Notes: generated from the letters alone by a model not told the origin. Positions 1 to 10,990 are shown, counted from the stretch's first letter. The stretch is 56,128 nucleotides of DNA from Planctomycetota bacterium (GCA_020851075.1 JADZDL010000138.1:1-56128), one strand, 5' to 3'. Translations and numbers: made by a program.

Positions 1-357
1 CTCCGTGGCCGCCCCCGAAGGTCGGCGCACGACGTCCACCGCTCCCAACTGCGCGGCACGCCCCAGCGTCTCGGCGCCGAGTTCCGCGGTTGAGAGCACG
101 AGGCGACGCACCGGCAGCGCGCTCTGCTGCACATGCTCCAGGAGTTCCAGACCATCGGCCGGCAGACTCGCGAGATCGACGAGGATGAGGTCCGGACGGT
201 ACGAAACGATCTTGGGCTGCGCGGTCTTGCCGGACGTAGCCCAACCGACAACCTCGATGCCGGGGGCGTCCCCCAGCACGCGACTGAGGCCCTGTCGCCA
301 TGCGGAATCGCCGTCGACGACGAGTACACGCACCCGCGTTTCGGGAATGGCGCTCAC
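1..357 (-). CDS. cheB: CheB-type response regulator, receiver domain (partial, cut by window edge)
   Basis: The first 119 codons of a response regulator are visible; the rest lies outside the window. The frame reads on the minus strand from a GTG at 357-355 that overlaps the cheW stop (GTGA, 4 bp), so translation is probably coupled. The start VRVLVVDGDSAW is a receiver beta-1 strand with an acidic pair. The phosphoacceptor is the Asp in LILVDLASLPADGLELL, which aligns with the LDIEMPRMDGLEFL motif typical of CheB. Then come LVLSTAE (conserved Ser/Thr) and AAQLGAVDVVRRPSG, matching the CheB ELGAVDFVxKPSG segment except that the usual Lys is Arg. The expected missing part is a methylesterase domain that removes methyl groups from chemoreceptors. 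The CheB call rests on the receiver sequence and on position after cheW; another receiver protein is possible. Confidence 0.75.
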   Translation of the reverse strand, partial: MSAIPETRVRVLVVDGDSAWRQGLSRVLGDAPGIEVVGWATSGKTAQPKIVSYRPDLILVDLASLPADGLELLEHVQQSALPVRRLVLSTAELGAETLGRAAQLGAVDVVRRPSGAATE

Positions 358-818
358 CGAGCCCCGACCCCCTGCTCGCTCGTGACGCCGTAGCGACCCA
401 CCGCTTCGAGATCCAGCAGCAGCAACAGCTCGTCGGGCAACTGCACGAGTTGCGTAAACCAGCGCCGCTGGTCCTCGGGCAGGTGGCTTGGCACGGGTTC
501 CTTCGTGAGGCCCCCGACATCGACCACGTCGCCCACTTCTTCGACGACCAGCCCGCATACCTCTTCGCCGAGTTCGACGACAACCGTGCGCGTTCTCGCA
601 CCATTTGCCGTCGCTTCGCCGCGAACGACAACGCCGAGATCCAACACCGTGACGAGGTTGCCGCGCAGGTTGATGACCCCGCGCACGTGCCTCTCCATCA
701 GCGGCACGAAGGTCGGTTCGACGTGGCGATTGATCTCCTGCACGCGGTCGAGATCGATACCGATCAGCACGCCACCGATGCGACAACAGACGTGCATACC
801 TTCTTGAACGCGCCTCAT
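354..818 (-). CDS. cheW: CheW-like coupling protein
   Basis: A 154-residue single-domain CheW protein, the adaptor that joins chemoreceptor tips to the CheA kinase in the cytoplasm. The diagnostic segment VRGVINLRGNLVTVLDL is at about residues 46-62, followed by the second beta-barrel half (VVVELGEEVCGLVVEEVGDVVDV). Length matches the family. The ATG at 818-816 overlaps the cheA stop by 4 bp (ATGA), and the downstream cheB start overlaps its own stop, so cheA-cheW-cheB is a tightly coupled unit. No oddity is visible beyond a slightly Cys-rich N-terminus (HVCCRIGG). Confidence 0.93.
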   Translation of the reverse strand: MRRVQEGMHVCCRIGGVLIGIDLDRVQEINRHVEPTFVPLMERHVRGVINLRGNLVTVLDLGVVVRGEATANGARTRTVVVELGEEVCGLVVEEVGDVVDVGGLTKEPVPSHLPEDQRRWFTQLVQLPDELLLLLDLEAVGRYGVTSEQGVGAR

Positions 819-3781
819 GCTTCGACTCCTGAGTGTTCCTTGACCGCTCGCACCAGCGCCGCGTCATCGAGCTTGACGAGGTAGGCATTGACGCCAGCGT
901 TGAGGCCTTCGGTCTCATCCTCGGCGCTGCTCAGCGACGTGAGCGCCACGACGGGTACACTGCGCAGACGGTCCGTCTTGCGAATGCGCCGCGTCAGTTC
1001 GAGGCCGTCGCAGTTCGGCATCTGCACGTCGGTGACGACGATGTCGAACGTCGAATCGTCCTTGACGATCTCTTGCCACGCGAGGTCGCCGTCGGCGGCG
1101 GCGGTGACTTCAAACCCCGCGTCGCGCAAGGTGCGCGACACATGCTCGCGGAAGAACTTGGTGTCTTCAGCAAACAGGACTCGAATCGGCCCACGCGGCT
1201 CCACTTCGACGATCTTGTTGCCCGACTTGCTCGAGGGATTGGCCTTCGTGGAGGGCTCGGGCACGGCGAACAGTTGTGGCAGCGACTTGCGCGCCACTGC
1301 GCTGACGTCCAGCAGGCGCACAGTGCGATCCTGCAATTGGAAGCTGCCGAGCACACCAGGCTCCACCAGCGTGCGGTCATCGATGCGCACCGCCAAGGAA
1401 CAGATGTCCTCGACGAACGGTGCCACGACGCCGAACTTCTGTTCGCCAAGACGCAGCACGAGCACGGACACCCGCTCGGCGGCGTCTGGCGTCTGCGCAC
1501 TCACTACGCCTTCGAGGCGAACGATCGGCAGCGCCCGGTCGCCCTCGGCGTAGACGAGTCGACCACCAACCTCGCTGAGGGCTGCGCGATCGACGCGCTG
1601 GATGCGGTCCACGAGCCCAAGCGCCACCGCAAAGGTCTCCTTCGGATGGTTGCGGAACAACACCATCTCGGTGTTCTCCACGGAATCACCCTTGGGTTCC
1701 TTGCTGGCCTCCCCGCCGTCGTGCCCATCGTTGGCGACCAGGCGAGCCGATTCCGCGATTCCGGTCGCGTCGAGGATCATCGCGACGCGACCGTCGCCGA
1801 GGATCGTCGCGCCTGCGTATTCGACGCGTCCCTTCATGTGGCGCCCCAACGGCTTCACGACGATCTCTTCGGCGTCCGGCGGAGCATCGACAACAAGCCC
1901 GTAGCGCAGGTTGCCGGTTTCGACCACGACGATCGTCGCGCTATCACCGGTCGTCTGCCCATCCTGCTCGCCCAGCACACTGGAGAGGCGCAACAACGGC
2001 AACACCCGACCGCGCAAGCGCAGCACTTCGCGGCCATCCATGTGCACGATGCGCTCCTTGGATTCCGTGCCACGGATGCGCACGAGTTCGGCCACGTTCG
2101 CCTGCGCGAGCACATACCGGTGCAGGCCGCTGCGCAGGACCATCGCCGGCAGGATCGCGAGGGTGAGCGGAATCGTAATCGCAATGGTGGTGCCCTTGCC
2201 GAGCGTGCTGTGCACATCGACGTGCCCACCCAGACGCTCGATATTCGAGCGCACGACGTCCATGCCGACACCGCGGCCGCTGACGTCCGTCACCTTCTCC
2301 GCCGTGGAGAACCCCGGCGCGAAGATGAGATGGATGGCTTCGCGGTCCCCCATCGTCTGTGCCGCTGCCGCCGTGATGACGCCCTTCTCCACGGCCTTCT
2401 TGCGCAGCCTCGCAGGATCGATGCCGCGGCCGTTGTCCGTGATGGTGATGCGAACGTTGCCGCCCTGCTGGGCGGCGACGAGCTGAACGACACCCTCCGG
2501 ATCCTTCTTGGCCGCCACCCGTTCGTCCGGCGTTTCCATGCCGTGGTCGACGGCGTTGCGCACGAGGTGCGTCAACGGATCACTGAGTGCTTCGAGGATC
2601 GAACGATCGAGGTCGACGCCGCGGCCTTCGAGTTCGAGGCGGCAGCGCTTGCGGAGTTTGCCGGCGAGGTCGCGCACGACGCGGGGGAAGCGCTGGAAGA
2701 GGCTGCCGACGGGCTGCATGCGCGTCTGCATGATCGCTTCCTGCACCTCGCTGACCACTTGGTTCAGCCGTGCCGAGGCGACGCCCACACCCTTCTCATT
2801 GCCGGCGCCTTGCGCCTGCAGCAACTGGTTGCGGCCAAGCACGAGCTCACCGCTGAGATTCATGAGGCGATCCAGCAGGTGCACCGAGACACGGATCGAC
2901 TCGGCATGTGCCTCCGCGGGCGCCGCCGAGCCCTGATTGGGCTTCGAACGGTCGGTCTGCTTGGCCGACTCATTTGGCGCAGACGACGCACCTTCGTGGG
3001 CATCGGCGGTAGCAATGTCCTTCTGCGCCGGCGTGGAGAGACCCTGTTCCTTTTCGACCTGGGCCATTGAACCTTCCTTCAGCACCCGTAGTTCGTCGAC
3101 TTCCAAGCTCAGTGCCAGCCGCAGAGATTCGGCAGTGCGATTGGTGGCAAGTTGAATCCGAAGCGGGTCGCGCGATACATCGGCCGCCGCGCAAGCCATG
3201 GCCAGGGTGGTGGCCCCGTGTAAGACGCGCCCGAATCCTGCCAGCACGTCGGGAAGCTCCGTCGGTGCCATCGACAAGACCAGCGCCAAACGCGGCAGGA
3301 CGATGTCGAGTTCGAAGAGCGATTCGCCCGCGGCAAGCGTCACTTCGCTACTCTCAGCCGCCTTCTTGCTCTCACGTTCCTTCGCCGCATCCACGTTCTG
3401 GAAACGCTGCAGGCGCGCTACGCGATCGTCGATCGGGATCGAGTTGCTCTCCTGCACGTGTTCAATGAGGTTGCGTAGCAGGTCGATGGCGTTGAGCAGC
3501 TCCGTGGCCAGCTCGCCCGACATCGGCAGTCGCCCCTTGCGCACCAGATCGAGCACACTCTCCATCGAGTGCGACAGACGGCTGATGTTCTCGAAACCGA
3601 GGAAACCCGCGACCCCCTTCACGGAGTGCACGGCCCGGAACACCCGGTGGATCGGGTCTTCGCCAGTGTTGTCGCCGGTCTCAAGGCTCAACAAGTCCGT
3701 TTCGACGCTGGCAAGGTGCTCACGAGACTCCGTTACGAAGTCATTGACGAGCTCCTGCAGACCTGGATCTTCCTGGACCAT
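815..3781 (-). CDS. cheA: Hybrid CheA histidine kinase with C-terminal receiver
   Basis: A 988-residue kinase that receives signal from the chemoreceptor through CheW. Order of domains: HPt with phospho-His52 in FRAVHSVKG; a second HPt-like or linker stretch to about 290; P3 dimerisation helix (SVHLLDRLMNLSGELVLGRNQL region); the ATPase domain with N box LVRNAVDHGMETPDERV, then DNGRGID and SGRGVGMDVV; two successive CheW-like (P5) segments; and a receiver at about residues 864-988 with phospho-Asp918 (VVTDVQMPNCDGLEL) and Lys970 (AYLVKLDD). Most CheA proteins have one P5 and no receiver, so this is a hybrid of the type often found in pathways that control something other than, or in addition to, flagella. 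The start ATG at 3781 has an upstream AAGGAG/GAGGG. It lies 17 bp after the receptor gene. Confidence 0.95.
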   Translation of the reverse strand: MVQEDPGLQELVNDFVTESREHLASVETDLLSLETGDNTGEDPIHRVFRAVHSVKGVAGFLGFENISRLSHSMESVLDLVRKGRLPMSGELATELLNAIDLLRNLIEHVQESNSIPIDDRVARLQRFQNVDAAKERESKKAAESSEVTLAAGESLFELDIVLPRLALVLSMAPTELPDVLAGFGRVLHGATTLAMACAAADVSRDPLRIQLATNRTAESLRLALSLEVDELRVLKEGSMAQVEKEQGLSTPAQKDIATADAHEGASSAPNESAKQTDRSKPNQGSAAPAEAHAESIRVSVHLLDRLMNLSGELVLGRNQLLQAQGAGNEKGVGVASARLNQVVSEVQEAIMQTRMQPVGSLFQRFPRVVRDLAGKLRKRCRLELEGRGVDLDRSILEALSDPLTHLVRNAVDHGMETPDERVAAKKDPEGVVQLVAAQQGGNVRITITDNGRGIDPARLRKKAVEKGVITAAAAQTMGDREAIHLIFAPGFSTAEKVTDVSGRGVGMDVVRSNIERLGGHVDVHSTLGKGTTIAITIPLTLAILPAMVLRSGLHRYVLAQANVAELVRIRGTESKERIVHMDGREVLRLRGRVLPLLRLSSVLGEQDGQTTGDSATIVVVETGNLRYGLVVDAPPDAEEIVVKPLGRHMKGRVEYAGATILGDGRVAMILDATGIAESARLVANDGHDGGEASKEPKGDSVENTEMVLFRNHPKETFAVALGLVDRIQRVDRAALSEVGGRLVYAEGDRALPIVRLEGVVSAQTPDAAERVSVLVLRLGEQKFGVVAPFVEDICSLAVRIDDRTLVEPGVLGSFQLQDRTVRLLDVSAVARKSLPQLFAVPEPSTKANPSSKSGNKIVEVEPRGPIRVLFAEDTKFFREHVSRTLRDAGFEVTAAADGDLAWQEIVKDDSTFDIVVTDVQMPNCDGLELTRRIRKTDRLRSVPVVALTSLSSAEDETEGLNAGVNAYLVKLDDAALVRAVKEHSGVEA

Positions 3782-3798
3782 GCGATTTCCCTCTCTCC

Positions 3799-5589
3799 TT
3801 AGACCTTGAACTTGGCGACCTGCTTCTGCATGTCATCCGCGAGCTCGCGCAAACTGCGCGCCGCCGCCTGCGACTCCTCCGCGCCAGCCGCGGCGTCCCG
3901 GGCCATGGCGTCGACCTCCGCAATGCCCTTCGTGATCTCCTGACTTGCCGCAGCACTCTCGAGCACACTGCGACTCACGACTGCGACGGAGTTCGTGTTC
4001 TGCGCGAGGTTCTTCGAGATCTCTTGCGTCGCGGACCTCTGCTCCGCAACGGACGTAGCAATCCTCTGCGAACTCTTGCTGACCTGAGCGATCACGCCAT
4101 CAATTGCGGCAATGGAATCGACGGATTCCTTGGTCGAACCCTGAATGCGCTCGATGCGACGACGGATGTCCTGGGTTGCCTCCGCAGTCTGGCGCGCCAG
4201 GTCTTTCACTTCGTTGGCGACTACCGAGAAGCCCTTGCCTGCCTCACCAGCACGCGCCGCTTCGATGGTGGCGTTGAGAGCCAGCAGGTTCGTCTGTTCG
4301 GCGATGTCTTGAATGGTCTCAACCACGCGCCCGATTTCGTCGGCGGCCGTCCCCAGTTCGGCGATGCGAGAACTGCTCTGGCGCGTCAAGGTCTCCGCCT
4401 CGCCGGCAACCTTGGCGGCATGGTCGGCGCCCGTGGCGACCTCGGCGATGCTGGCAGTCATCTGCTCGACAGCGGCCGCCACCGTGCGAAACGTCGCGGC
4501 CATCGACTCACTGCTGTTGCTCACGTTCCCCATGTTCGCGGTCAGCTGCTCGGCCGCGGCTGCAACCTGGGCGGATTGAGCACCCGTCCGGCTAGCGCCT
4601 TCGCTCAACAACGTGGACGTGGCCTGCAGTTGGTTGGCCGCTGCGATCACTCCGTTGCCGTGCATTGCGATCGCCTGCACCGTTTCCTGGACCTGCGCAA
4701 AGAACTTGTTGCACCATCGGCCAAGTTGCCCCAGTTCGTCCTTGCGCGTCTCATCCAAACGAACCCGCAGGTCACCGCTGCCATTCGCAAGCGTCTCGAT
4801 CGCTTTCCCGATGGGCTTCGCGACCAGGCGACGCATCAGATAGAAGAGCACGCCAAGGCCGAGCACCCCAAACACCGCCCCCTTGCCGGCCATGGCCAAA
4901 GCCGCACCGCGAGCGGCGGCATGGACCGGTGCGAGGGGAGTGCGAACTTCAAAGGCCCCATGCACATCGCCGGGCCGCCAGTTTTCCATGGTGAAGCCAA
5001 GGGGGTCCTTCCCGTCCCCGCTCCGTGACTTGGCGGGATCACCGTGGCACAGCATGCAACTCTGGTTGAGCTGGATCGCGTGCTGGAAGAAGAGAGTGTC
5101 CGTCTCCTCGTCGATCCGCCAGATCTCGTTGGAGCCACCGGCACCCACCTGGGTCGTCAGATCGGCAAGCAACTTGCTACGAAACGAACCAGTGACCTTG
5201 TCGCGCTTCGGATCATATTCGGCATTGCGCGCCTTGTCCGCCGTGACCGTCAGGTCCAGTCCCGAGGCCTTTGCCGCCCCCTTGGCGGCCTGGATCGCAG
5301 CGATCACTGGGATGGCCCGGAACGCAGCGGTCGCCCGATAGTCGAGCATGCCGCCGTCCCTCGCCTTCTCGCGTTCCAGCAGCTCCGGGAGGTCGATGGC
5401 CCCGTCTTCGTGGAGCTTGCTGACATGCTCGCGGGCTTCTTCCGCGGCGAGTACGACAACCGATGCGCGCGCCACCGAGTCGTGCACGGCACGTGCTTCC
5501 ATCGAAGACACGATGGCATACGAGGTCGCCAACAACGTCAGCCCCAGGGTGGCTGCCGCACTGATGAAGAGAGAGGTCTGGATGTTCAT
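3799..5589 (-). CDS. Methyl-accepting chemotaxis protein with heme-binding-type periplasmic domain
   Basis: A 596-residue chemoreceptor, first gene of the mcp-cheA-cheW-cheB unit. It has TM1 at about residues 5-28, a periplasmic sensor domain of about 200 residues, TM2 at about 229-251, a HAMP region, then the methyl-accepting signalling domain with the strongly conserved hairpin ([38 protein letters not shown]). The sensor domain resembles the DUF3365/Tll0287 type and carries CMLCH at about residues 178-182, a CxxCH c-type heme attachment motif, so a redox or small-gas ligand signal is likely (inference). I chose ATG 5589 (MNIQTS, directly before TM1); a GTG at 5634 would add 15 residues that look like non-coding sequence. 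No C-terminal receptor-methylation docking pentapeptide of the NWETF type is visible. Confidence 0.93.
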   Translation of the reverse strand: MNIQTSLFISAAATLGLTLLATSYAIVSSMEARAVHDSVARASVVVLAAEEAREHVSKLHEDGAIDLPELLEREKARDGGMLDYRATAAFRAIPVIAAIQAAKGAAKASGLDLTVTADKARNAEYDPKRDKVTGSFRSKLLADLTTQVGAGGSNEIWRIDEETDTLFFQHAIQLNQSCMLCHGDPAKSRSGDGKDPLGFTMENWRPGDVHGAFEVRTPLAPVHAAARGAALAMAGKGAVFGVLGLGVLFYLMRRLVAKPIGKAIETLANGSGDLRVRLDETRKDELGQLGRWCNKFFAQVQETVQAIAMHGNGVIAAANQLQATSTLLSEGASRTGAQSAQVAAAAEQLTANMGNVSNSSESMAATFRTVAAAVEQMTASIAEVATGADHAAKVAGEAETLTRQSSSRIAELGTAADEIGRVVETIQDIAEQTNLLALNATIEAARAGEAGKGFSVVANEVKDLARQTAEATQDIRRRIERIQGSTKESVDSIAAIDGVIAQVSKSSQRIATSVAEQRSATQEISKNLAQNTNSVAVVSRSVLESAAASQEITKGIAEVDAMARDAAAGAEESQAAARSLRELADDMQKQVAKFKV

Positions 5590-5661
5590 ACTCGACTCGG
5601 GGCAAAGAGTCGCCGTGTCGCCACGACCTCCCACGGTCGAAGGGCGACCAGCATGTCAGGG

Positions 5662-5669
5662 TTATCGAC
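5662..5669 (-). promoter_or_regulatory. Possible FliA-like -10 element upstream of the chemoreceptor gene
   Basis: The minus strand reads GTCGATAA, close to the sigma-28 -10 consensus GCCGATAA, 73 bases before the receptor start. A TCAGGTTG that could serve as the -35 lies upstream, but with 13 rather than 11 bases between the elements. Weak evidence: one good half and poor spacing. Confidence 0.25.
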
Positions 5670-5740
5670 TATGTCGACTTGCCAACCTGAGCAGTCCCCG
5701 AGTCCGCCCGCATCCCCAGCTGCAGGACGCAGGAAACGCA

Positions 5741-5772
5741 ACCGGCCCCGCAACCTGAGTCGCGGGGCCGGT
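5741..5772 (-). terminator. Hairpin terminator of the ATP synthase operon
   Basis: A perfect 11-bp GC-rich stem (ACCGGCCCCGC / GCGGGGCCGGT) with a 10-base loop starts 44 bases after the atpC stop codon. Read on the minus strand it is followed by a modest T-containing stretch (TGCGTTTCC), so intrinsic termination is plausible though not a classic U tract. It separates the atp operon from the chemotaxis operon downstream. Confidence 0.7.
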
Positions 5773-5815
5773 GGATGGCTTCTGGGCTAGCCCGCCTGGG
5801 GCGCGGCCAAAGTGC

Positions 5816-6250
5816 TTAGTGCAAGCCGCCCGTGCCACTGCCGCGGCGAGACAACATCTCGCGCGCAAGCGCCTTGCGGAGCGAAGCTTCCGCACGCAGG
5901 AAGTCCTCACTGAGGCGATCGAGCCCGGCCATCTTTTCACGGGCCTTGGCTTCGGCGGCCTTCACGCGCGCGAGGTCGATTTCATACGCGAACTCACCGG
6001 CCTCGCAGACCAGGGTCAGAACGTTGTTCTGCATCTGGGCGAAACCATCCGCCGCGAACAGGTCCACCTTCTTGCCGTCCAGCTCGGTGATCTGGACCAC
6101 GCCGGCCTGGGCCAGGGCGGTCATCAACGGCGCGTGGTGCGGCAGAATGCCATAGCCACCATCGACGCCCTGGAAGCTGACGCCCGCGACCTTGCGGTCG
6201 ATGATCGTGCGGTCCGGGGTGACGACGCGAAGGTGGAGTTCGGAAGCCAT
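5816..6250 (-). CDS. atpC: F1Fo ATP synthase epsilon subunit
   Basis: A 144-residue epsilon subunit of the F1 central stalk. It has the N-terminal beta-sandwich (LHLRVVTPDRTIIDRKV, then GGYGILPHHAPLMTAL) and the C-terminal helical hairpin (VKAAEAKAREK...LRKALAREMLSRR) that can inhibit ATP hydrolysis. It is the last gene of the atp operon, 86 bp after atpD, followed by the hairpin terminator at 5741-5772. Length and motifs are typical. Confidence 0.95.
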   Translation of the reverse strand: MASELHLRVVTPDRTIIDRKVAGVSFQGVDGGYGILPHHAPLMTALAQAGVVQITELDGKKVDLFAADGFAQMQNNVLTLVCEAGEFAYEIDLARVKAAEAKAREKMAGLDRLSEDFLRAEASLRKALAREMLSRRGSGTGGLH

Positions 6251-6336
6251 GGGTCTCTGAGGGCTGGTTAGCTAAGAGCGGGGACGTCTCGCGGATTCGG
6301 CTGCTGCGGCGACGGCCGACCAGCAGCGAGAATCGA

Positions 6337-7845
<1,509 letters not shown>

Positions 7846-7871
7846 CTACGGGGTCAGCGACCGGGGATCGG

Positions 7872-8753
7872 TCAGCTGACGGCACTGGCGCCGCCGATGA
7901 TGTCGAGCAGCTCCTTCGTGATGTTCTCCTGACGCGCACGATTGTAGACCTTCTTGAGGCCCTTGTTCATGCGCGTTGCTGCGTCCGTCGCGCCCTTCAT
8001 GGCCATACGACGGCTCGCGTGTTCGCTGGCCAGCGCCTGGAGCATCGAGTCGAACACGACGGTCTCCAGGTAACGTGGCATCAAGCGGTTGAAGACCGTG
8101 GTCGCATCGGGCTCGAGCAGGAAGTCGAGCTCGAAGTTCTGCTTCTTCGCATCCTGGCCTACGGCAATCGAGGCGATGGGCAAGAACGCCGCGTTGGTCG
8201 GCACGAACTTGATCATCGACTGGAAGCGCGAATAGAAGAGGCGCGCCTCATCGACCATGCCTGACTCAAACGCCTCGACGAGGGCCTTGCCGACCAGACG
8301 GGCCGCACTGAAGTCGGCTTTGTCCAGGGCGGGCTCGACGAAGAAGCGTTCGACCTCGTAGCCGCGGCGCGTGAGCCAAGCGTAGCCCTTGCGACCGTAG
8401 CACCAGAACTTGACCTTCTTGCCGGCAGCCTGCAGCTCTTCGACCTGCTTGCGCAGCGCAAACAGCAGGTTGCTGTTGTACGAACCGCACAGGCCGCGAT
8501 CCGAGGTGATGCCCAGGATGCCGACCGTGTTGACTTCGCGCTGAAGGAACAGCGGCACGTCGGCGTTGCCACTCACCTTGCTGGCGAGGGCTTCGATCAT
8601 GTGCCGGATCTCTTCCGTGTACGGGTGGAAGCTCTGCGCCTTGGCCTGCACCTTGCGCAGCTTCATCGACGCAACCATCTCCATCGCCTTCGTGATCTGG
8701 GCGATGCTGGCCACCGACTTGATGCGGCCGCGCAGTTCCTTGAGGTTTGCCAT
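7872..8753 (-). CDS. atpG: F1Fo ATP synthase gamma subunit
   Basis: A 293-residue rotor shaft subunit. The N-terminal coiled-coil helix begins LKELRGRIKSVASIAQITKAMEMVAS, which is diagnostic, and the C-terminal helix (ASRRMAMKGATDAATRMNKGLKKVYNRARQENITKELLDIIGGASA) is intact. The central Rossmann-like part contains GILGITSDRGLCGSYN. It follows atpA after a 99-bp spacer that holds a hairpin and a triplicated repeat (see 8769-8837). Confidence 0.96.
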   Translation of the reverse strand: MANLKELRGRIKSVASIAQITKAMEMVASMKLRKVQAKAQSFHPYTEEIRHMIEALASKVSGNADVPLFLQREVNTVGILGITSDRGLCGSYNSNLLFALRKQVEELQAAGKKVKFWCYGRKGYAWLTRRGYEVERFFVEPALDKADFSAARLVGKALVEAFESGMVDEARLFYSRFQSMIKFVPTNAAFLPIASIAVGQDAKKQNFELDFLLEPDATTVFNRLMPRYLETVVFDSMLQALASEHASRRMAMKGATDAATRMNKGLKKVYNRARQENITKELLDIIGGASAVS

Positions 8754-8768
8754 GGTTCAGGTCCGGTC

Positions 8769-8808
8769 GGGCAGGATGCGGGTGGGCAGGATTGCGGTTG
8801 GGCAGGAT
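8769..8808. repeat. Three tandem copies of a 15-16 bp unit in the atpA-atpG spacer
   Basis: GGGCAGGAT occurs at 8769, 8784 and 8800, with related bases between (GCGGGT, TGCGGTT). In the atp messenger this reads ATCCTGCCC three times and ends 15 bases before the atpG start. Too short to be a transposon remnant; either a slippage product or a binding or folding element. Confidence 0.8.
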
Positions 8809-8816
8809 TCGTCACC

Positions 8817-8837
8817 GGTCCGAGCGGGCTCGGAACC
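8817..8837 (-). promoter_or_regulatory. Hairpin just after the atpA stop codon
   Basis: TCCGAG and CTCGGA pair around CGGG, and GGT/ACC extends the stem after one bulged base. It begins 16 bases after atpA. The following sequence is not T-rich, so a role in messenger stability or partial attenuation is more likely than full termination. Confidence 0.45.
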
Positions 8838-8852
8838 AGGGACTGAGGCGGC

Positions 8853-10394
8853 CTACGCGAGGAACTCCGAACGGAACTTCGCGCAGATCTCGTCGCACTT
8901 CTTCTGCAGCGCGTCGGTCCACTTCTTTTCCTTGCGGATCGAGTCGAGGATGTCGGCGTGGCTGCTGCGCACGAAGGCCAGGTACTTCTTCTCGAAGTCG
9001 GCAACGCGGTTGAGCGGCACCGAGTCGAGCGCGCCGGACGAACCGGCGTAGAGGATCACGACCTGCTCCTCGACCGGCACGGGGCCGAACTCGGGCTGCT
9101 TCAAGATCTCGGTCATGCGCTGGCCGCGCGTGATCGCAGACTGCGTGGCCTTGTCGAGGTCGCTGCCGAACTGGGCGAATGCCGCGAGCTCGCGGAACTG
9201 GGCCAGCTGGATGCGCAGACCACCGGCGATCTTCTTCATCGCGCCGATCTGGGCCGAACCACCGACGCGCGACACCGAGATACCGGCGTTCACGGCGGGG
9301 CGCTGACCAGCGTTGAACAGCGAACCTTCGAGGAAGATCTGGCCGTCCGTGATCGAGATCACGTTGGTCGGGATGTACGCCGACACGTCACCTTCCTGCG
9401 TCTCGACGACCGGCAGCGCCGTCATCGAACCGCCGCCCTTCTCCTTGGAGAGCTTGGCTGCGCGCTCGAGCAAGCGGCTGTGCAGGTTGAACACGTCGCC
9501 AGGGAATGCTTCGCGACCCGGCGGACGACGCAGCAACAGCATGACCTGGCGATAGGCCAGCGCCTGCTTGTAGAGGTCGTCGTAGGCGATCACGACGTGG
9601 CGACCTTCGTCGCGCAGACGTTCACCCATCGACGCGCCAGCGTAGCAGCTCAAGAACTGCATCGACGCTTCCGACGAAGCGGGCGCCGAGACGACAATGC
9701 AGTAGGGCATCGCGCCATTCTTCTCGAGCTTCTCGACGACGGCCTTCACGGTCGACTGCTTCTGGCCGACGGCGACGTAGATGCAGATGACCTGTTCGGG
9801 GTTGTTCGGATCACCACCACCCGTCGAGCGCTGGTTGATGAACGTGTCGATGATGAGCGCCGTCTTGCCGGTCTGGCGGTCCCCGATGATGAGTTCGCGC
9901 TGACCGCGACCGATCGGGATCATCGAGTCAATGGCCTTGATGCCCGTCTGCAGCGGCTCCTTGACCGGCTGCCGCTCCGGGACCGTCGGCGAGCGACCTT
10001 CGATCGGCCGCAGGTCGTTCGGGCCGACCTTGATCTCGCCCTTGCCGTCGACGGCGCGGCCGAGCGCGTTGACGACGCGGCCGCACATCTGCAGGCCGGT
10101 CGGCACCGACATGACGCGGCCCGTGGTGCGCACCGTGTCGCCTTCCTTGACCTTGCTGTCGCTGCCGAGCAACACGGCGCCGACGTTGTCTTCTTCAAGG
10201 TTGAGGGCAACACCGAAGATGCCGTTCCCGAAGTCGAGCATCTCGTTCATCATGCAGTCATCGAGACCGTGCACGCGGGCGACGCCGTCACCCACCATGA
10301 GCACGGTACCGACGCTGGACTTCTGCATCCGGCCCTGGAAGCCCTCGATCTCGGCCTTGAGGACAGTGGCCACTTCGGATGGTTTGAGATCCAT
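8853..10394 (-). CDS. atpA: F1Fo ATP synthase alpha subunit
   Basis: A 513-residue non-catalytic subunit of the F1 hexamer. Walker A GDRQTGKT is at 171-178, preceded by [20 protein letters not shown]. Also visible are [53 protein letters not shown], and [30 protein letters not shown]. All are typical. The final part ([24 protein letters not shown]) matches the C-terminal bundle. It lies 62 bp after atpH. Confidence 0.98.
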   Translation of the reverse strand: MDLKPSEVATVLKAEIEGFQGRMQKSSVGTVLMVGDGVARVHGLDDCMMNEMLDFGNGIFGVALNLEEDNVGAVLLGSDSKVKEGDTVRTTGRVMSVPTGLQMCGRVVNALGRAVDGKGEIKVGPNDLRPIEGRSPTVPERQPVKEPLQTGIKAIDSMIPIGRGQRELIIGDRQTGKTALIIDTFINQRSTGGGDPNNPEQVICIYVAVGQKQSTVKAVVEKLEKNGAMPYCIVVSAPASSEASMQFLSCYAGASMGERLRDEGRHVVIAYDDLYKQALAYRQVMLLLRRPPGREAFPGDVFNLHSRLLERAAKLSKEKGGGSMTALPVVETQEGDVSAYIPTNVISITDGQIFLEGSLFNAGQRPAVNAGISVSRVGGSAQIGAMKKIAGGLRIQLAQFRELAAFAQFGSDLDKATQSAITRGQRMTEILKQPEFGPVPVEEQVVILYAGSSGALDSVPLNRVADFEKKYLAFVRSSHADILDSIRKEKKWTDALQKKCDEICAKFRSEFLA

Positions 10395-10456
10395 GTTGAT
10401 TCAGTCAGGAAGCAGTCCGGAAAGGAACTGAGCAGCGGTTGGAATGGGAAAGCGAA

Positions 10457-10990
10457 TCAGATCGAAGCTTGCAGCATCTGGGCTTCTAGTTGCACCAGCT
10501 GCGCCTTCATCGAGCCATCGTAGAGCACGTTGCCGACCCGCAGACGAACCCCACCGAGCAGCTCGGGGCGGATCGCCACGGTCAGCGTGACCTTCTTGCC
10601 GCTCAAGCGGCTGGCCATCTTCGTCAGGGCCTCCAGTTCGGCCGCGTCGATGGGATGCGTAGTCTCGACCGTACCCTCGACCTCACCCTGTTGCGCCAGA
10701 TGCAGCGCATGGAACTCGGGATGCAGGTCAAAGAGCACTTCGAGGCGCCGGCGGTGTGCGAGCACACCGAGCAGGTTCTGCACGAGTGCATGGCGCCCAC
10801 TGCCGAGCTTCTGGAGCACGGCCGCGCGTTCCGACTCGTTGACGTCGGGACTCGTCAACAACGCCCGCGCTTGCGAGGACGCCAGCTGGTCGTTGAGGAA
10901 GCGCACGTCAGCACTCACGGTAGCAACCACGCCGGCATCGATCGCGAGCCGGTGCAGGGCCGTGGCGTAGCGCTTGGCGAGCAGGGTCAT
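10457..10990 (-). CDS. atpH: F1Fo ATP synthase delta subunit
   Basis: A 177-residue peripheral-stalk subunit joining subunit b to the top of F1. The start MTLLAKRYATALHRLAIDAG is the usual delta N-terminus, the middle has FLNDQLASSQARALLTSPDV, and the end (ELLGGVRLRVGNVLYDGSMKAQLVQL) matches the family signature GGxxxxxGxxxxDxSxxxxLxxL. Its ATG overlaps the atpF stop by 4 bp. Confidence 0.95.
   Translation of the reverse strand: MTLLAKRYATALHRLAIDAGVVATVSADVRFLNDQLASSQARALLTSPDVNESERAAVLQKLGSGRHALVQNLLGVLAHRRRLEVLFDLHPEFHALHLAQQGEVEGTVETTHPIDAAELEALTKMASRLSGKKVTLTVAIRPELLGGVRLRVGNVLYDGSMKAQLVQLEAQMLQASI

Noticed and set aside
833..3070. A 745-codon open frame on the plus strand opposite cheA
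   Set aside because: Antisense to a clear cheA; the His/Arg/Asp-rich translation shows no family features. Such mirror frames follow from third-position GC bias.
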